This document shows, one piece after another, positions 22,265 through 32,568 of a stretch of 64,000 nucleotides of DNA. Every line of letters begins with the position of its first letter. Positions within the stretch are counted from its first letter, which is position 1. Under the pieces are notes generated by a model. That model worked only from the letters and a program-made list of their open reading frames with translations. It had not been told where the DNA came from and made no database searches. The translations under genes and the position numbers were made by a program. Origin of the DNA: Aradus depressus (taxonomy: Eukaryota; Arthropoda; Insecta; Hemiptera; Aradidae); NCBI GenBank assembly GCA_963662175.1, contig OY759221.1, positions 35,524,045-35,588,044 of the forward strand, written 5' to 3'.

Positions 22265-22490
22265 GTTTATGAATCCGTGTTCTCTCCTGTTAGCCCCCCA
22301 TTCCCTTCGGCCAATTACCCATAAATTTCATATCGATACATTCATTACATTGGCAGTTATTGTGGTTTTTAGGTTGAGCACTCCTTCTGATTCCCTTCGT
22401 TCTATTCCGCGAAAAATGTATTGAGTCCTTATGAGGTTGTGGATATGTAAAATTTCGTGTCGATTCATTCATTCTAACGGAAGATTATTA
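22265..22490 (-). repeat. composite repeat, B unit
   Basis: Reverse-strand B landmarks (CATTGGCAGTTATTGTGGTT, GCACTCCTTCTGATTCCC). Confidence 0.65.
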
Positions 22491-22507
22491 CTGACCCAAC
22501 TAAAGTT

Positions 22508-22832
22508 AATTAGTTAGTAATTATGACTCATGCCCGGGCTTTAACTACGAGGTCATATCGCCTACTACCAGAGCGCTCTTTCGTCACTCTGGTGGACATG
22601 AGCCGGACTCTTGCCTACCCTAAATTTTTATTCACTTAGGGCCGGGGTCTTTAACGAGTACCTGACATCGTACAGGCAAGGGACCATCGCTTAACGTCCC
22701 ATCCGAAGGACGGCGTGCTTGAGTTTATTTTACCTCCCAGATAAAGTAAACTAAGAGCCTCGGCTGGGTTTCGAACCCATGATCTTGAGCTCAGAAGGCA
22801 ATCACGCATACCACTGAGCTACCAGCGTTCTC
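22508..22832 (-). mobile_element. SINE S1, nearly full length
   Basis: Complete body and tRNA head ending CTGAGCTACCAGCG on the plus strand. The tail is changed to TTAGTTAG, so this is an older copy. A 10-20 bp gap lies near 22,605. Confidence 0.9.
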
Positions 22833-22859
22833 GGACACAACTATATAAACTAATCAGTC

Positions 22860-23130
22860 AGAAATTCGATGTTAAGAAAATCCGATAAGAACTGTATTTA
22901 TTAATTTTCCGCAAAATAGGCCGAAGGGAATGAGGCATGCCTAATAACTGACGAGGTAATAAATGTATCGACACAAAATTGATACCCTATTGATTTTCAG
23001 CCCAAACTGTCTATTGGTTTTGGAGGGAGAGCAAAAACTTTCGAAAATTGTCGGAAAACGTGAAAACCCGGTGAAAACGCAATTTCGAAATGTTAACCGA
23101 TTACATAACTTCCCCTATACTTTGTATATC
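22860..23130 (+). repeat. composite repeat blocks
   Basis: A B-like unit (AATGTATCGACACAAAATTG) then a D fragment (TTGGTTTTGGAGGGAGAGC), and an inverted C end (ATAACTTCCCCTATACTTTG) at 23,106. Confidence 0.55.
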
Positions 23131-23484
23131 TGAGGTGCCATAACCTCGGTTTAAGTGTTTACTAAACAAATGAAATTAGCCGTTGATCACTACTAGCCCA
23201 TATTGTTTCAATTGAACACACACACACTGGTCCAAGGGCTACTCGTGTTACTGATCCCTCACAATCTCCTTTACAATCAGGATTTGAGCCGCTCTGGGAT
23301 TTCCTCTATTATAATTAATTGAAGTCCGACCATGGGCCAGTGTAATCGGGGCCTAACTTTACTCTTTGATGTGATTTGAGTCTCTCAAATCGATTTTTGA
23401 CCTCTCTCTCTCTCAGTTTCTCTTCTGCAGCCAACCACTAATTGATATTTTGTAATTGCTTTGGCTAACGAAAATAAAGTTAAT
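23131..23484. other. unannotated
   Basis: A CT microsatellite lies at about 23,403-23,416. Nothing else was recognised. Confidence 0.4.
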
Positions 23485-23570
23485 AGAACTTCTAAGTTGA
23501 GAAACGCGGACATATATAATAAATAAATGAAACAAACTTAGTTTTTAGAAATATTCTTTCTTCGTGTTTT
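23485..23570 (+). repeat. dispersed repeat shared with 8045-8125
   Basis: Inverted relative to the first copy, with TCTAAGTTGAGAAACGCGGA and ATGAAACAAACTTAGTTTTT. Confidence 0.6.
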
Positions 23571-23645
23571 CTAAGCTTCTCTGCAATGTTACTATGTTGA
23601 TTTTTCCGGTATTTCTTTTACAGGTGTCTTTTTTTTTTTTTTTTT

Positions 23646-23735
23646 GACAATACTTCGGGACACTTTCACGTTTCTTCATAGGTTTATAGTAATCAGAAGA
23701 AAGGACATGGAAGTGTCCCGAAATAATGTCAAAAA
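23646..23735. repeat. palindrome with hammerhead-like arms
   Basis: Shorter relative of 5672-5799. Arms read GACAATACTTCGGGACACTT and AAGTGTCCCGAAATAATGTC around a short centre, with CAGAAGA at 23,694. Confidence 0.65.
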
Positions 23736-23744
23736 AAAATAAAC

Positions 23745-24352
23745 ATTAAGGCGTAGTCAATGTTCACGCCGTAGATTTTCCGTGAAAACGTCGGAATAAA
23801 ATCATATTTTCTTTTCGATGCTGCCGTAACTCTTGCATTTGCTCGGCACTAGACTTTTTAGGTTTTTTAAATTCCTTTTGATGCGAGCTTTCCTCTGATT
23901 TGCGTTTTCTATAATTCCGCGCATATTTACGATTTATATGAGACATCTTTAATTTTTTTGTAATTTTCAATTTAATACAGACTTTTACATATATTTCGGA
24001 GAATATTTTTATTGTTTCACTTTGAGTCTTAGTAGTGCACCTCAAGCTCTTTACAATGACACCCGAATCAACGTCCTGTCTAAACGCGTTATCACGCTAC
24101 ACTAATTTCTAATTTTACACAATGCTAATTCGCAACAATCATCCGCCGGCGCCCACACTAGCCCGATAACATCACAGTCAAAACAAACACTGCAAAACAA
24201 ACACGTACAGACATGCTCTATCCATTTCTCAACCGTTGTTATCGCATTATTAGTCTCGTAGTTATTATCGATTGAAATCTGACGGTATTTTGTAACACAA
24301 GAAAGTTTGACCGGCTATCACTGTGCTTAACTTAGTGAATAGACGTTTTCAC
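23745..24352 (-). mobile_element. unassigned element R3, copy B
   Basis: The best preserved of three copies, inverted relative to 14,155-14,706. It contains an intact 60-codon ORF and the GC-rich core GGGCGCCGGCGGATGATTG. No terminal inverted repeats or clear target duplications were found by eye. Confidence 0.75.
23764..23946 (-). CDS. small basic protein of element R3 (60 aa), unknown function
   Basis: Starting at the ATG at 23,946 (preceded by an A-rich AAAG context) the ORF gives 60 residues. It has two arginine/lysine-rich motifs, YARNYRKRK near residues 8-16 and SSAEQMQELRQHRKE near 33-47, joined by KEFKKPKK. Paired motifs of this kind occur in short N-terminal basic regions of transposon-encoded proteins, and a similar pair is seen in the candidate gene at 46,249-46,564. 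An upstream in-frame start would extend it to 93 residues, but that part looks non-coding. Copy A has stops in the same frame, which fits a once-coding sequence. It may be a DNA-binding exon of a larger lost gene. Confidence 0.35.
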   Translation of the reverse strand: MSHINRKYARNYRKRKSEESSHQKEFKKPKKSSAEQMQELRQHRKENMILFRRFHGKSTA

Positions 24353-24714
24353 GTCAAAAAATTGTGATGTGACCATAGAGTTTGTGTCTGCGGATTCAAA
24401 AATCAAAAGCTGCTACTTGTTGTACCCTTCAAAAATAAAAGTGCAGTATGGTTAGAGTGTGCGTCAGTTGCAATCTGTCGTATTCGAATGCTCAATTCGC
24501 GAAAATATATTAAAGACTGTTTATTTTATCATTTAACATTTTGAGATGGTTTTTGGCATGTATCTCGAAAATCGGACGACCTGTAAAAAATCATATTTCA
24601 TATAAATTATGTATTTTTGGATTCTCTACAACTATTACTCGTAAAGATTTATGATTAGGTCATAAGCTCATTTAGTTTGAGGTTTCACAAGTCTATTAAG
24701 TCTGCTATTGATTT
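24353..24714. other. unannotated; one dispersed motif
   Basis: GGCATGTATCTCGAAAATCG near 24,555 is the reverse complement of sequence near 48,640-48,680, so part of this is an old dispersed repeat. Confidence 0.4.
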
Positions 24715-25215
24715 TTTAGCTATCACGGTCGATTGGTTTTAGAGGAAGATCACTTTAATTGATTAATTCGTACCGGGGAATTACATTGACGGTGATTCAC
24801 GGACAAAAACTAGAAGTGTTCCTCTGTGGTCTTGGAGGCGGTTTGAAACAAGCAGTTGTGGAAATAGAGCCTAGGTAAGACAGGATGCTTCTTAGACAGT
24901 TGGGATGTACCAGGATCTGTCACGGACCACCAGAGAGGTACGCCACCAGGAACACGGCAATATCTCTGAGTCAGTCTGGTACTCGGTACACATGGATCAC
25001 TGAGAACCTCTCACACCGTCTACAGTACCACTAATTAATCAAACAACACTGAAAGGATTTACTCACCTTATGCAAGAAAGATTCTAAGCAAAATAAATCG
25101 GTGAAGTCTCCGTGAATCACAGGCAATCTTCTTCGCCAGAAAAAAAATAATCAATTAAGTGTTCACTCTCCCTCCAAAACCAATCGATTAATTTGACCTA
25201 CAAATTAATTGTTGA
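24715..25215. repeat. two inverted D blocks around an unrecognised 220-bp segment
   Basis: Block D forward at 24,720-24,805 (ATTACATTGACGGTGATTCAC) and reversed at 25,085-25,215 (CTCCCTCCAAAACCAATCGA). The 24,830-25,035 centre is GC-richer and unrecognised. Confidence 0.5.
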
Positions 25216-25219
25216 CTTA

Positions 25220-26030
25220 AGGCCCGTTTACACGCTCAAGCCGCTTCCGGAAGCCAGTTTGTGCAAATGAACTTAATGAAATGTTGCCGCTCACACGTTC
25301 AGTTAGGCTTGCACAATTTTGAAATGAGGAACCCTGAAAATTGTAGTTTGTGTTAAAATGGAAAATTTTAACGAAGAACTAATTCTTGGAACGGCTGCGA
25401 TTTGCAATATAAAAAAAATCAAATTGAAGGCGAATAAAAGGAAATGGTGTAAACCATGGTTGCTAAAAAGGGATTTGTTTTCTCATACCGATTTAATAGC
25501 TGAATTACGCAATGAGCCTGACGATTTTCGCAACTATTTGCGTATGGACGAAGCCATATACCAGCATTTGCTAAATTTAATTAGACCAATAATTTCAAGA
25601 GCAGTCTCTGTTATGAGACGTGCAATTACCCCCCATGAACGGCTATCAGCTACGCTGAGATTTTTGGCAACAGGGAGAAATTATGAAGATTTAAAATTTT
25701 TCACATGTATTTCCAAACCAGCTCCAAGTGCTATAATTCCAGAAACATGTAATCAAAAAACACATTTCTTAAATTAAGTTTATTGAATGTTAATAAAAAG
25801 CCTAAATAAAATGCGATACGCATGCCCAAGGTTGAAGCTGAGGCTTGAGCATCGTCGCTCATGCCAATACACCAACCTCAAGCCGATTTTCTGTCTGGAC
25901 AGATTTTACTCAAGCCAAACTTTTTGGCTTCCGCAAACTTCATGACTGCGTTCACACGCAACGATTTACTTGTGCAAACTGGCTTGCGCAAGCCAGTTTG
26001 TGCAAATGGCTTGAGCGTTTAAACGGGCCT
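25220..26030 (+). mobile_element. PIF/Harbinger element, internally deleted (811 bp)
   Basis: Terminal inverted repeats of 23 bp (22 identical, beginning AGGCCCGTTTA) are flanked by 3-bp TTA duplications at 25,217-25,219 and 26,031-26,033. A TWA target is typical of PIF/Harbinger. Subterminal palindromes GCTTCCGGAAGC and GCTTGCGCAAGC are present. It carries the N-terminal part of a transposase only. Confidence 0.9.
25358..25777 (+). CDS. N-terminal fragment of PIF/Harbinger transposase (HARBI1-like)
   Basis: A 139-aa ORF from ATG to TAA. It shows the conserved HARBI1-type N-terminal blocks in order: a tryptophan-containing basic stretch (KRKWCKPWLLKR, about 28-39), DFRNYLRMDEAIYQHLLNLI (about 57-76), ITPHERLSATLRFLATG (about 91-107) and the SAIIPETC block near 125-132 where the helix-turn-helix ends. 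Full transposases are about 350-400 aa, and the DDE catalytic region is absent. The frame ends within eight residues of the PETC block, followed by AATAAA signals. The truncated protein could at most bind DNA. The companion Myb-like gene of the family is not seen. Confidence 0.8.
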   Translation: MENFNEELILGTAAICNIKKIKLKANKRKWCKPWLLKRDLFSHTDLIAELRNEPDDFRNYLRMDEAIYQHLLNLIRPIISRAVSVMRRAITPHERLSATLRFLATGRNYEDLKFFTCISKPAPSAIIPETCNQKTHFLN

Positions 26031-26033
26031 TTA

Positions 26034-26190
26034 CATACGGTCTTCTAAAATCTCATACGAAATTTTGTGTCGTTTTTGAGTCTTTCCTATTATTATACTA
26101 TTTATATGTCTGATTTTGCTGAAAAGAAATTGGTGTTGTTCCTCTAAACGTTCTGAATTTACAAATGAAATAACGTGTCGGAGGGCCTTT
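26034..26190 (-). repeat. composite repeat, B remnant
   Basis: Reverse-strand B landmarks (ACGAAATTTTGTGTCG, TCTGATTTTGCTGAAAAG), strongly eroded. Confidence 0.5.
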
Positions 26191-26196
26191 TTTATA

Positions 26197-26395
26197 GAGG
26201 GCGCCGATAGCTGAGTGGTATGCGTGCTTGCTTTCTGACTTCATGTTCGCGGGACGTTAAGCGATAGGTACCGAGCCTGTACGATGTCAGGTACTCGTTA
26301 AAGATCCCTAACCTAAGTGAATAAAAATTTAGGGTAGGCAAAATTAAAGACTACCATAGTAGAGTTGTGCTCATGTCCATCAGAGTGACAAAATC
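26197..26395 (+). mobile_element. SINE S1, internally deleted, host of the next copy
   Basis: The tRNA head is joined to the GGGACGTTAAGCG body, losing the B box and AT hairpin. Its 3' part was interrupted by the S1 copy at 26,406-26,758. Confidence 0.85.
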
Positions 26396-26405
26396 ATTAT
26401 AACTA

Positions 26406-26758
26406 GGTTAGATTTAGGTTTAGGTTTTATGACTCATGCCCAGGCTTTAACTACAAGGTCATATCGCCTACTACCAGAGCGCTCTTTCGTCACTCTGGTG
26501 GACATGAGTCCGACTCTACTGTGGGAGTCCTAAATTATGCCTACCCTAAATTTTTATTCACTTAGAGTAGGGATCTTAAACGAGTACCTGACATCGTACA
26601 GGCTCGAGAGCATCGCTTAACGTCCCATCCGAAGGACGGCGTGCTTAAGTTTATTTTACCTCCCAGATGAAATAAACTAAGGGCCTCGGTCGGATTTCGA
26701 ACCCACGATCTTGAGCTCAGATGGCAAGCACGCATACCACTGAGCTACCGGCGCCCTC
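26406..26758 (-). mobile_element. SINE S1, full length, nested
   Basis: Full S1 from tail (GGTTTAGGTTTT) to GGCGCCCTC. A 12-bp target duplication with one mismatch lies at 26,394-26,405 and 26,759-26,770. It lies tail-to-tail with the preceding copy. Confidence 0.9.
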
Positions 26759-26770
26759 TCATAATAACTA

Positions 26771-27423
26771 TTTATTATTATTTTTTTTTTAAAGGGTAAT
26801 AATAAAATACAGGGCTAATACCAACCACATTTGTACAGATCACTCTTCCCCTCACTGCCTTGGAAATATCCATGTTTCTCCTTGTTTGTTTCCATGAAGA
26901 AAGAACTAGATTTCATTTAGAGTTGCATGGTTACGTGCTGAACACTAACTTGATCCTGATGTTTCGTTTAACGATAACGCTAGGTACTAGACTTAAGTGG
27001 ACAGTGGGAAGGGGTTGCATGTGTGGTATAGTGGAAATGGCCAAGAGACCTCCTCCATGAAGTCCTCATTCAGTTTGACTGAGCTATCTAGGTTAACAAG
27101 GGGGTTGCCCCTCCAGTTTTATGGCCAACTTTACCGCCGTTCCGCCTATCTCAAAGTTTCATCCGCCGGCTGTTATCTCGTCACCAGCCACCCCTGCTTG
27201 TTGTCTCTTTACCCTTTTATTGCTCCTCCCTAGAAACTCGTTCTCGGTTCTCGACCCTCCTCAATGATACCTTTAGATGAGCGTAACTGATTAAAACCCT
27301 CCCCTCATAAATGACTATTCCAGCAAGCTTCCATTGAAAAATAAAACAGCGACTGATAAGCAGAAATTTTCTCAGAAAATAATAATGTTGACTTTATGCA
27401 GAAAACTTTATAAAATATTAACA
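26771..27423. other. unannotated
   Basis: Frames at 26,860-27,060 and 26,997-27,233 show no known domain, and no repeat family was recognised. Confidence 0.4.
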
Positions 27424-27435
27424 TAGAAACATGAA

Positions 27436-27782
27436 TGAGGGCGCCGGTAGCTCAGTGGTATGCGTGCTTGCCATCTGAGCTCAAGAACGTGGGTTCGTAA
27501 CCCGACCGAGGCCCTTAGTTTATTTTATCTGGGAGGTAAAATAAACTTAAGCACGTCGTCCTTCGGATGGGACGTTAAGCGATGGTCCCGAGCCTGTACG
27601 ATGTCAGGTACTCGTTAAAGACCCCTACCCTAGATGAATAAAAATTTAGGGTAGGCAAAATTTAGGACTCCCATAGTAGAGTCGGGCTCATGTCCACCAG
27701 AGTGACGAAAGAGCGCTCTGGTAGTAGGCGATATGACCTCGTAGTTAAAGCCCGGGCATGAGTCATAAAACCTAACCTAACC
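27436..27782 (+). mobile_element. SINE S1, full length, reference copy
   Basis: The best copy for defining the family. Head at 27,436-27,515, perfect 11-bp stem AGTTTATTTTA/TAAAATAAACT at 27,517-27,547, CCAGAG/CTCTGG hairpin near 27,700-27,722, and tail AACCTAACCTAACC. The exact 12-bp duplication tagaaacatgaa lies at 27,424-27,435 and 27,783-27,794. The B box reads GGTTCGTAACC, one base off consensus. Confidence 0.95.
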
Positions 27783-27828
27783 TAGAAACATGAAGTTCTA
27801 AGAACAACCTTCAATGCACTCTTCTACT

Positions 27829-27917
27829 TAGTTAGTTATTACGACTCATGCCCGGGCTTTAACTACAAGATCATATCACCTACTACCAGACCGCTCTTTC
27901 GCACCTGGTGGACATGA
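27829..27917 (-). mobile_element. SINE S1, 3' fragment
   Basis: Tail to GGTGGACATGAGC only. It is cut by the short inverted-repeat element that follows. Confidence 0.8.
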
Positions 27918-28076
27918 GCTTACAGATCTCTCTCTCTCTCTCCTTCCCCTTCTCAAAATTATTTCATATTGGCATTTCTGGGTATAAGATTGTCTACTCT
28001 CAAGACAACGCTGTATAGAGAGACAAAATGAAATGATTTTGAGAAGGGGAGGTGGACAGAGAGTAATCTGTAAGCG
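27918..28076. mobile_element. short inverted-repeat element (MITE-like)
   Basis: About 48-bp ends are inverted: GCTTACAGAT, CCCCTTCTCAAAAT on the left and the complement on the right (ATTTTGAGAAGGGG, ATCTGTAAGC). The interior is 60 bp. Related sequences lie near 45,125-45,215, 50,840-50,900 and 53,480-53,500. Target duplication not resolved. Confidence 0.65.
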
Positions 28077-28187
28077 TTGTTGGTATAAGAAAATCCTGTA
28101 ATGACCACATCACATATATTTTTCTTAATTTTTATAAGTTTAAAAAAAAACTACCAATTCATAAACATAAGTCATTATGATTTCAGT

Positions 28188-28373
28188 TAGTTAGTTTATC
28201 GGTCATATCGCCTACTACCAAAGCGCTCTTTCGTCACTCTGGTGGACATGAGCCCGACTCTAGTATGAGAGTCCTAAATTTTGCCTACCCTAAATTGTTA
28301 TTCATCTAAGATAAGGGTCTTATCCTTGAACGAGTACCTGACATCTGACACCGTACAGGCTCGGAACCATAGC
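28188..28373 (-). mobile_element. SINE S1, partial
   Basis: Body from CGGTCATATCGCCTACTACC to CAGGCTCGGAACCAT, with an 8-bp insertion near 28,325. Head missing. Confidence 0.85.
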
Positions 28374-29731
28374 ATTGGGCATATTTCAAAATATTGTTCA
28401 CATTTTAGCTCCCAGCTACGAATTATAAAATATTTTTTTTTAACAAGGTGAACGAATCGGACCATGGTTTCCTTCAAAAGTTTATTAAATTGATGACACC
28501 ATCCATGTATCTATACTTGAAATACTGGATTTTGAAAACTTCGTTTTTAAAGTTCGGACTTACTTTCATGTATTAAACTATCAAAAATAAACACTTTTTG
28601 TTCTTGCAAATTTTTCCCAATCTGTCGAAATATGCGCGTTAACGGGCTTAGAATATCGGGAAAACGGAATTTCTTGAATGCTCCGTACGTCAAAACGGAG
28701 CCTTCTTGGAAAAATTCGCAACAGAGCAAATTTGTGTATTTTTTTGCTAAAAATGCGATTCCATCCTGAAAAGAATTGAAAATGACGATTTTGTGATTTT
28801 ACAAGGTGCAGTTGTCGGTTTCGGGAGCGTATAGCTCAGCGGATGATGAGAAAATTGCTATGAAGGCATATGACAAAAAAAAAGTAGAGGTTCCAAGTTT
28901 TCATTTGAGACCATGCAGACCCCTTATGACAGCTGCAAAAAGTGGAAAGAGGGTGGCAGGTTTCACGAATAATTACCCATATATATATATTGTCTATATA
29001 TTTTCTCTCTCTCTAGAAAATGAAGAATGTTAGAAGGGTGGACTGAGGTAGAAGTAGGTATGAAGGTGAAACTCACTAAATTAGACCAATCTGCGAAGAT
29101 AACGGAAGGGCTCCATTGTCTGTAAGCCGCTTACCTCCCAACCCGCTCTTCTCCAAATTGTACAAATCCTACCTACCCGTCAGATCCCTCCTGCAAATTT
29201 CAATTATTAAATTTATAAAAATTCAACTGCCACAATTCGGCTCAAAAAATTAAATAAAAAATCGTTGGTGAATCACTGGGAATATTCTCGAACTTTTGCA
29301 TGCATTTATCAATTACATTTTTTTGAGGTGAATCCACTCCTTTTATTGATTTTGCTGGTAGTTAAGATATTTTCCTCATTGGGTTTTTACTTTAATCCTC
29401 CTAATATCAGGTGAAAAAGAAAACGTCAAGTACCACGTTATTTTTACTCCTAGTGCCATTTTATGTTGGTATTTTACCAAAAATTAATTGTTACCCTTTA
29501 TTTGGTCTATGCTGAAAAGAAAAAAAATATTGGTAAAGTCGAAAAACTGGGTCTAAACTTAAAAAAAAAAATTATTTGAAAACAAAGAATAGAAAAACTA
29601 CTTTTTTTATAGGTAATTTTGGCTACAATTAAGACAATTAATGTTTTTTAAACAATGGCTTTTGCATATATGCCTTTTACAAATCGTACAAAACATATCT
29701 CCGTCTAGTTCGAGATCTTACTACACTTTCC
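28374..29731. other. unannotated; block D remnant
   Basis: Sequence near 28,440-28,760 includes short motifs also seen around 48.5 kb. A D-like trace lies at 29,250-29,345. No credible gene was seen. Confidence 0.4.
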
Positions 29732-29881
29732 TGAGGGCGCCGGTAGCTCAGTGGTATGCGTGCTTGCCTTCTGAGCTCAAGGTCGTGGGTTCGAAACCCA
29801 GTGGAGGCCCTTAGTTTATTTTATCTGGGAGGTAAAATAAACCTAAGCACGCCGTCTTTCGGATGGGACGTTAAGCGATGG
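29732..29881 (+). mobile_element. SINE S1, 5' half
   Basis: Intact head and hairpin ending at AAGCGATG, followed by unrelated sequence. The B box GGTTCGAAACC is intact. Confidence 0.9.
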
Positions 29882-31380
29882 CATTTTTTTAAACTAGACC
29901 TTGTGTCTAATATTTTTCATATTTTTGGTAACATCAACTAGCAGGTGGAGTCACCTTCGATCCCGAACACATTGCGAGGCTCCCACCTAAGTCCTGACCT
30001 CAACATTATAGGTTGTACAGGGCTCTCAAAGCAATGTATCCTAATCGAAATATCGATCAAAAATACTAAAGGAAAATTAAAAAAAAAAAAAGAGTTTTCT
30101 AAGCTTAAATTTCACCGTCCTCGCAGTGACACATGTTCTACCTACGACTTACTGGAAAAGAAAAGGAACTTAGCTACAGGATGTGAACAGATGAAGTTTA
30201 TTTCAAAGTAGTACATCTTAGGAAGGCTGAAAAGGCCAAAGCTGAATTCGAAGATGTCGAGACTCTCTGCAAGTTGAACTTGTAACATCAGTATCGATAT
30301 GCAGCAGCTTATGTTTACTCCTACTCTTACGCATTCGAATATGTTCTATTGTCGACAACCTTAACTATAACTTGTATTATTACATTTAATGTTTTTAGTA
30401 AAGAAGAGAATGTTATTCAAGCATTTTTATATCTTTTCTGTAAAATTTAATTTTCGGCAATTACTCTCCTTCCCATGTCAACGACTCAATTAATCAATTA
30501 ATTTTTTTGAGTTTGACCACTTCTCTTTGGCCTATTTCGGTTAACCTAACCTCTACTTTTTCGTTAAGACCCTAATTTAAAGAAAGCCGGAACTTCAAGC
30601 CTTCCAGAATATCCATACGTCTTTTCTTGGTACCCTCGTGCTTGAGTCCCATCATATGGTCTCCTCACTTTGACGATGAATAAAATACACGGACTCTCGA
30701 ATAATTTTCATATTTTGATTAATAAATTCATAATTTCAAAGCTCCCAAAAAGTAGTTGATTCAAACTGGTGGGGGTGATATCCAGTGTATAGTGGTCAAT
30801 ATCCCGGAAATTTGATTTTCCCATCTATCAAAAATCTCTTTAATAAATCCTAGCTGCGCCTCTAGAAAATGAGCCTTGTAAATATTCACACTTTGAGAGT
30901 TGATCTGAATATTATTCCGGTTTTTATAGGAACGTAAACTAGATTGCAGGACCCCCCAAAGCTCTCCCCCCCTTACACTCGCCCATAAATTTTTTATATT
31001 CCATCGCCACCCGAAGCAGGAGGAAATATGAAAGGGTCTAGGGGATGGTTTTGAAAACCAAGAAACAACTAGTAAATTATCCACATATATTTATCTGGGG
31101 CACCTTCTCTATTTTATTTTTTATGACTCAAGATAGTAAATCTTGTTTTACTGTCTCAAAAGTCCACATCAGTGGCTTAAGTGATTGCAAACTCTATTTT
31201 CTGATAGTAAAAAAGTAAATAAATGAAAAAGAAATCCGAATTTATTCTTCTGTTAAAAATATCGGATCAGCGAAAAGCGTGGATTAGTCGAAGAATAACT
31301 TGTTTAAAAAAAATATATTTTTCATTTTTGTTTTTTTTATTTATGTATTTTGAGTCACACCTATATAAATATATATAGTC
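29882..31380. other. unannotated
   Basis: Frames at 29,945-30,211 (plus) and 30,761-31,084 (minus) have no recognisable domains. A C-run lies near 31,441-31,462 just beyond. Confidence 0.4.
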
Positions 31381-31384
31381 GTCG

Positions 31385-32365
31385 ATGAATCGACGGTTAT
31401 ATACTTCCCCATCATGAATTAAATAAATCGTTTTTGCTCTCCCCCCCTCCCCCCCCCCCCCGCCATGCCAATCAACCGTTTGGGCTAAAATTATATTTTT
31501 GACATATATAGTGTCTTTTGAAGCCTCATACCAAATTTTGTGGTGATACATTCAGTACGAAGGGAGTTATTGGGATTTTTGAGTTGAGCCATCCCACCCT
31601 TTCCTTCGGCTGATTCCGCGGAAAATTAATATGTGTCGTCTTTGTAGGGTTTGAAATTGCGTTTGTGTTGGATTATACATATACAATATTTTGTCGATAT
31701 ACTCATTCTATAGGGAATTTTTGACATGAATTGTGAATTTTTAACGTCTATTCGCTCGAGGCCTTGACTCATTAGTGGGTTGTCGCGCCATTGTGAATGA
31801 ATGAATGAATTCGCTCGTTATGCACAGTGATAGCCGGTCAAACTTTCTTGTATTACAAAAAACCGTCAGATTTCAATCGATAATAACTACGAGACTAATA
31901 ATGCGATAACAACGGTTGAGGTCACAATGGATAGAGCATGTCTGTATGTGTTTGTTGTGCAGTGTTTGTTTTGCCTGTGATGTTATCGGGCTAGTGTGGG
32001 GGCCGGCGGATGACTGTTGCGAATTAGCATTGTGTAAAATTGGAAATTAGTGTAGCGTAATAACCCGTTTAGATAAGACGTTGATTCGGGTTTCATTGTA
32101 AAGAGCTTGAGAAGCACTACTAGGACTCAAAGTGAAACAATAAAAATCGATATTAATGCAAGAGCTACGGCAGCATCGAAAATAAAATAAAATAGTATTT
32201 TATCACGACGTTTTCACGGAAAATCTACAGCGTGGACCTTGACTACGCCTTAATGTTTTTTTTTTTTTCATTTTGGAATGAGGATGTTGGAAAACATTAA
32301 ATTCCATGGAAGCATGGAATTTCTGACCGATTACATAACTTCCTCTATATATTGTTAATCTGGGG
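31385..32365 (-). repeat. composite repeat D-B-C (reverse), split by element R3
   Basis: Block D (TATATACTTCCCC, 31,397), B (31,530-31,740), then R3 copy C (31,745-32,255), then inverted block C (CATGGAATTTCTGACCGATT, 32,312) ending at 32,365. Confidence 0.6.
31745..32255 (+). mobile_element. unassigned element R3, copy C
   Basis: Matches copies A and B from CACAGTGATAGCCGGTCAAA to GACTACGCCTTAATG, with a deletion of about 120 bp removing most of the small ORF. Confidence 0.75.
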
Positions 32366-32416
32366 AAATATAATAAATTGGGAGAAGAATAAAGCTTGCG
32401 GAAAATATATTATAGT

Positions 32417-32568
32417 TAGTTATTGTCCGGGCTTTAACTGCGAGGTCATATCGCCTACTAGGGGAGCGCTCTTTCGTTGTTCTGGTGAACATGAGCCCGA
32501 TACTACAGTGGCTAAATTTTGATTCGCCTAGATAGGGTTCAGAGTACCTGACATCACACAGCCTCGGA
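32417..32568 (-). mobile_element. SINE S1, partial degenerate
   Basis: GTCCGGGCTTTAACTGCGAG, GAGCGCTCTTTCG and GAGTACCTGACATC mark the S1 3' half in reverse. Confidence 0.8.

Noticed and set aside
29732..29810. Functional tRNA gene
   Set aside because: The A and B boxes fit, but acceptor, D and anticodon stems do not pair, and the same head recurs in about twenty SINE copies.
29945..30211. Mariner/Tc1 transposase remnant (HLSPDLNIIG resembles the SPDLNPIE motif)
   Set aside because: Only one short motif matches, no catalytic residues or terminal repeats are seen, and the rest of the frame is unlike the family.
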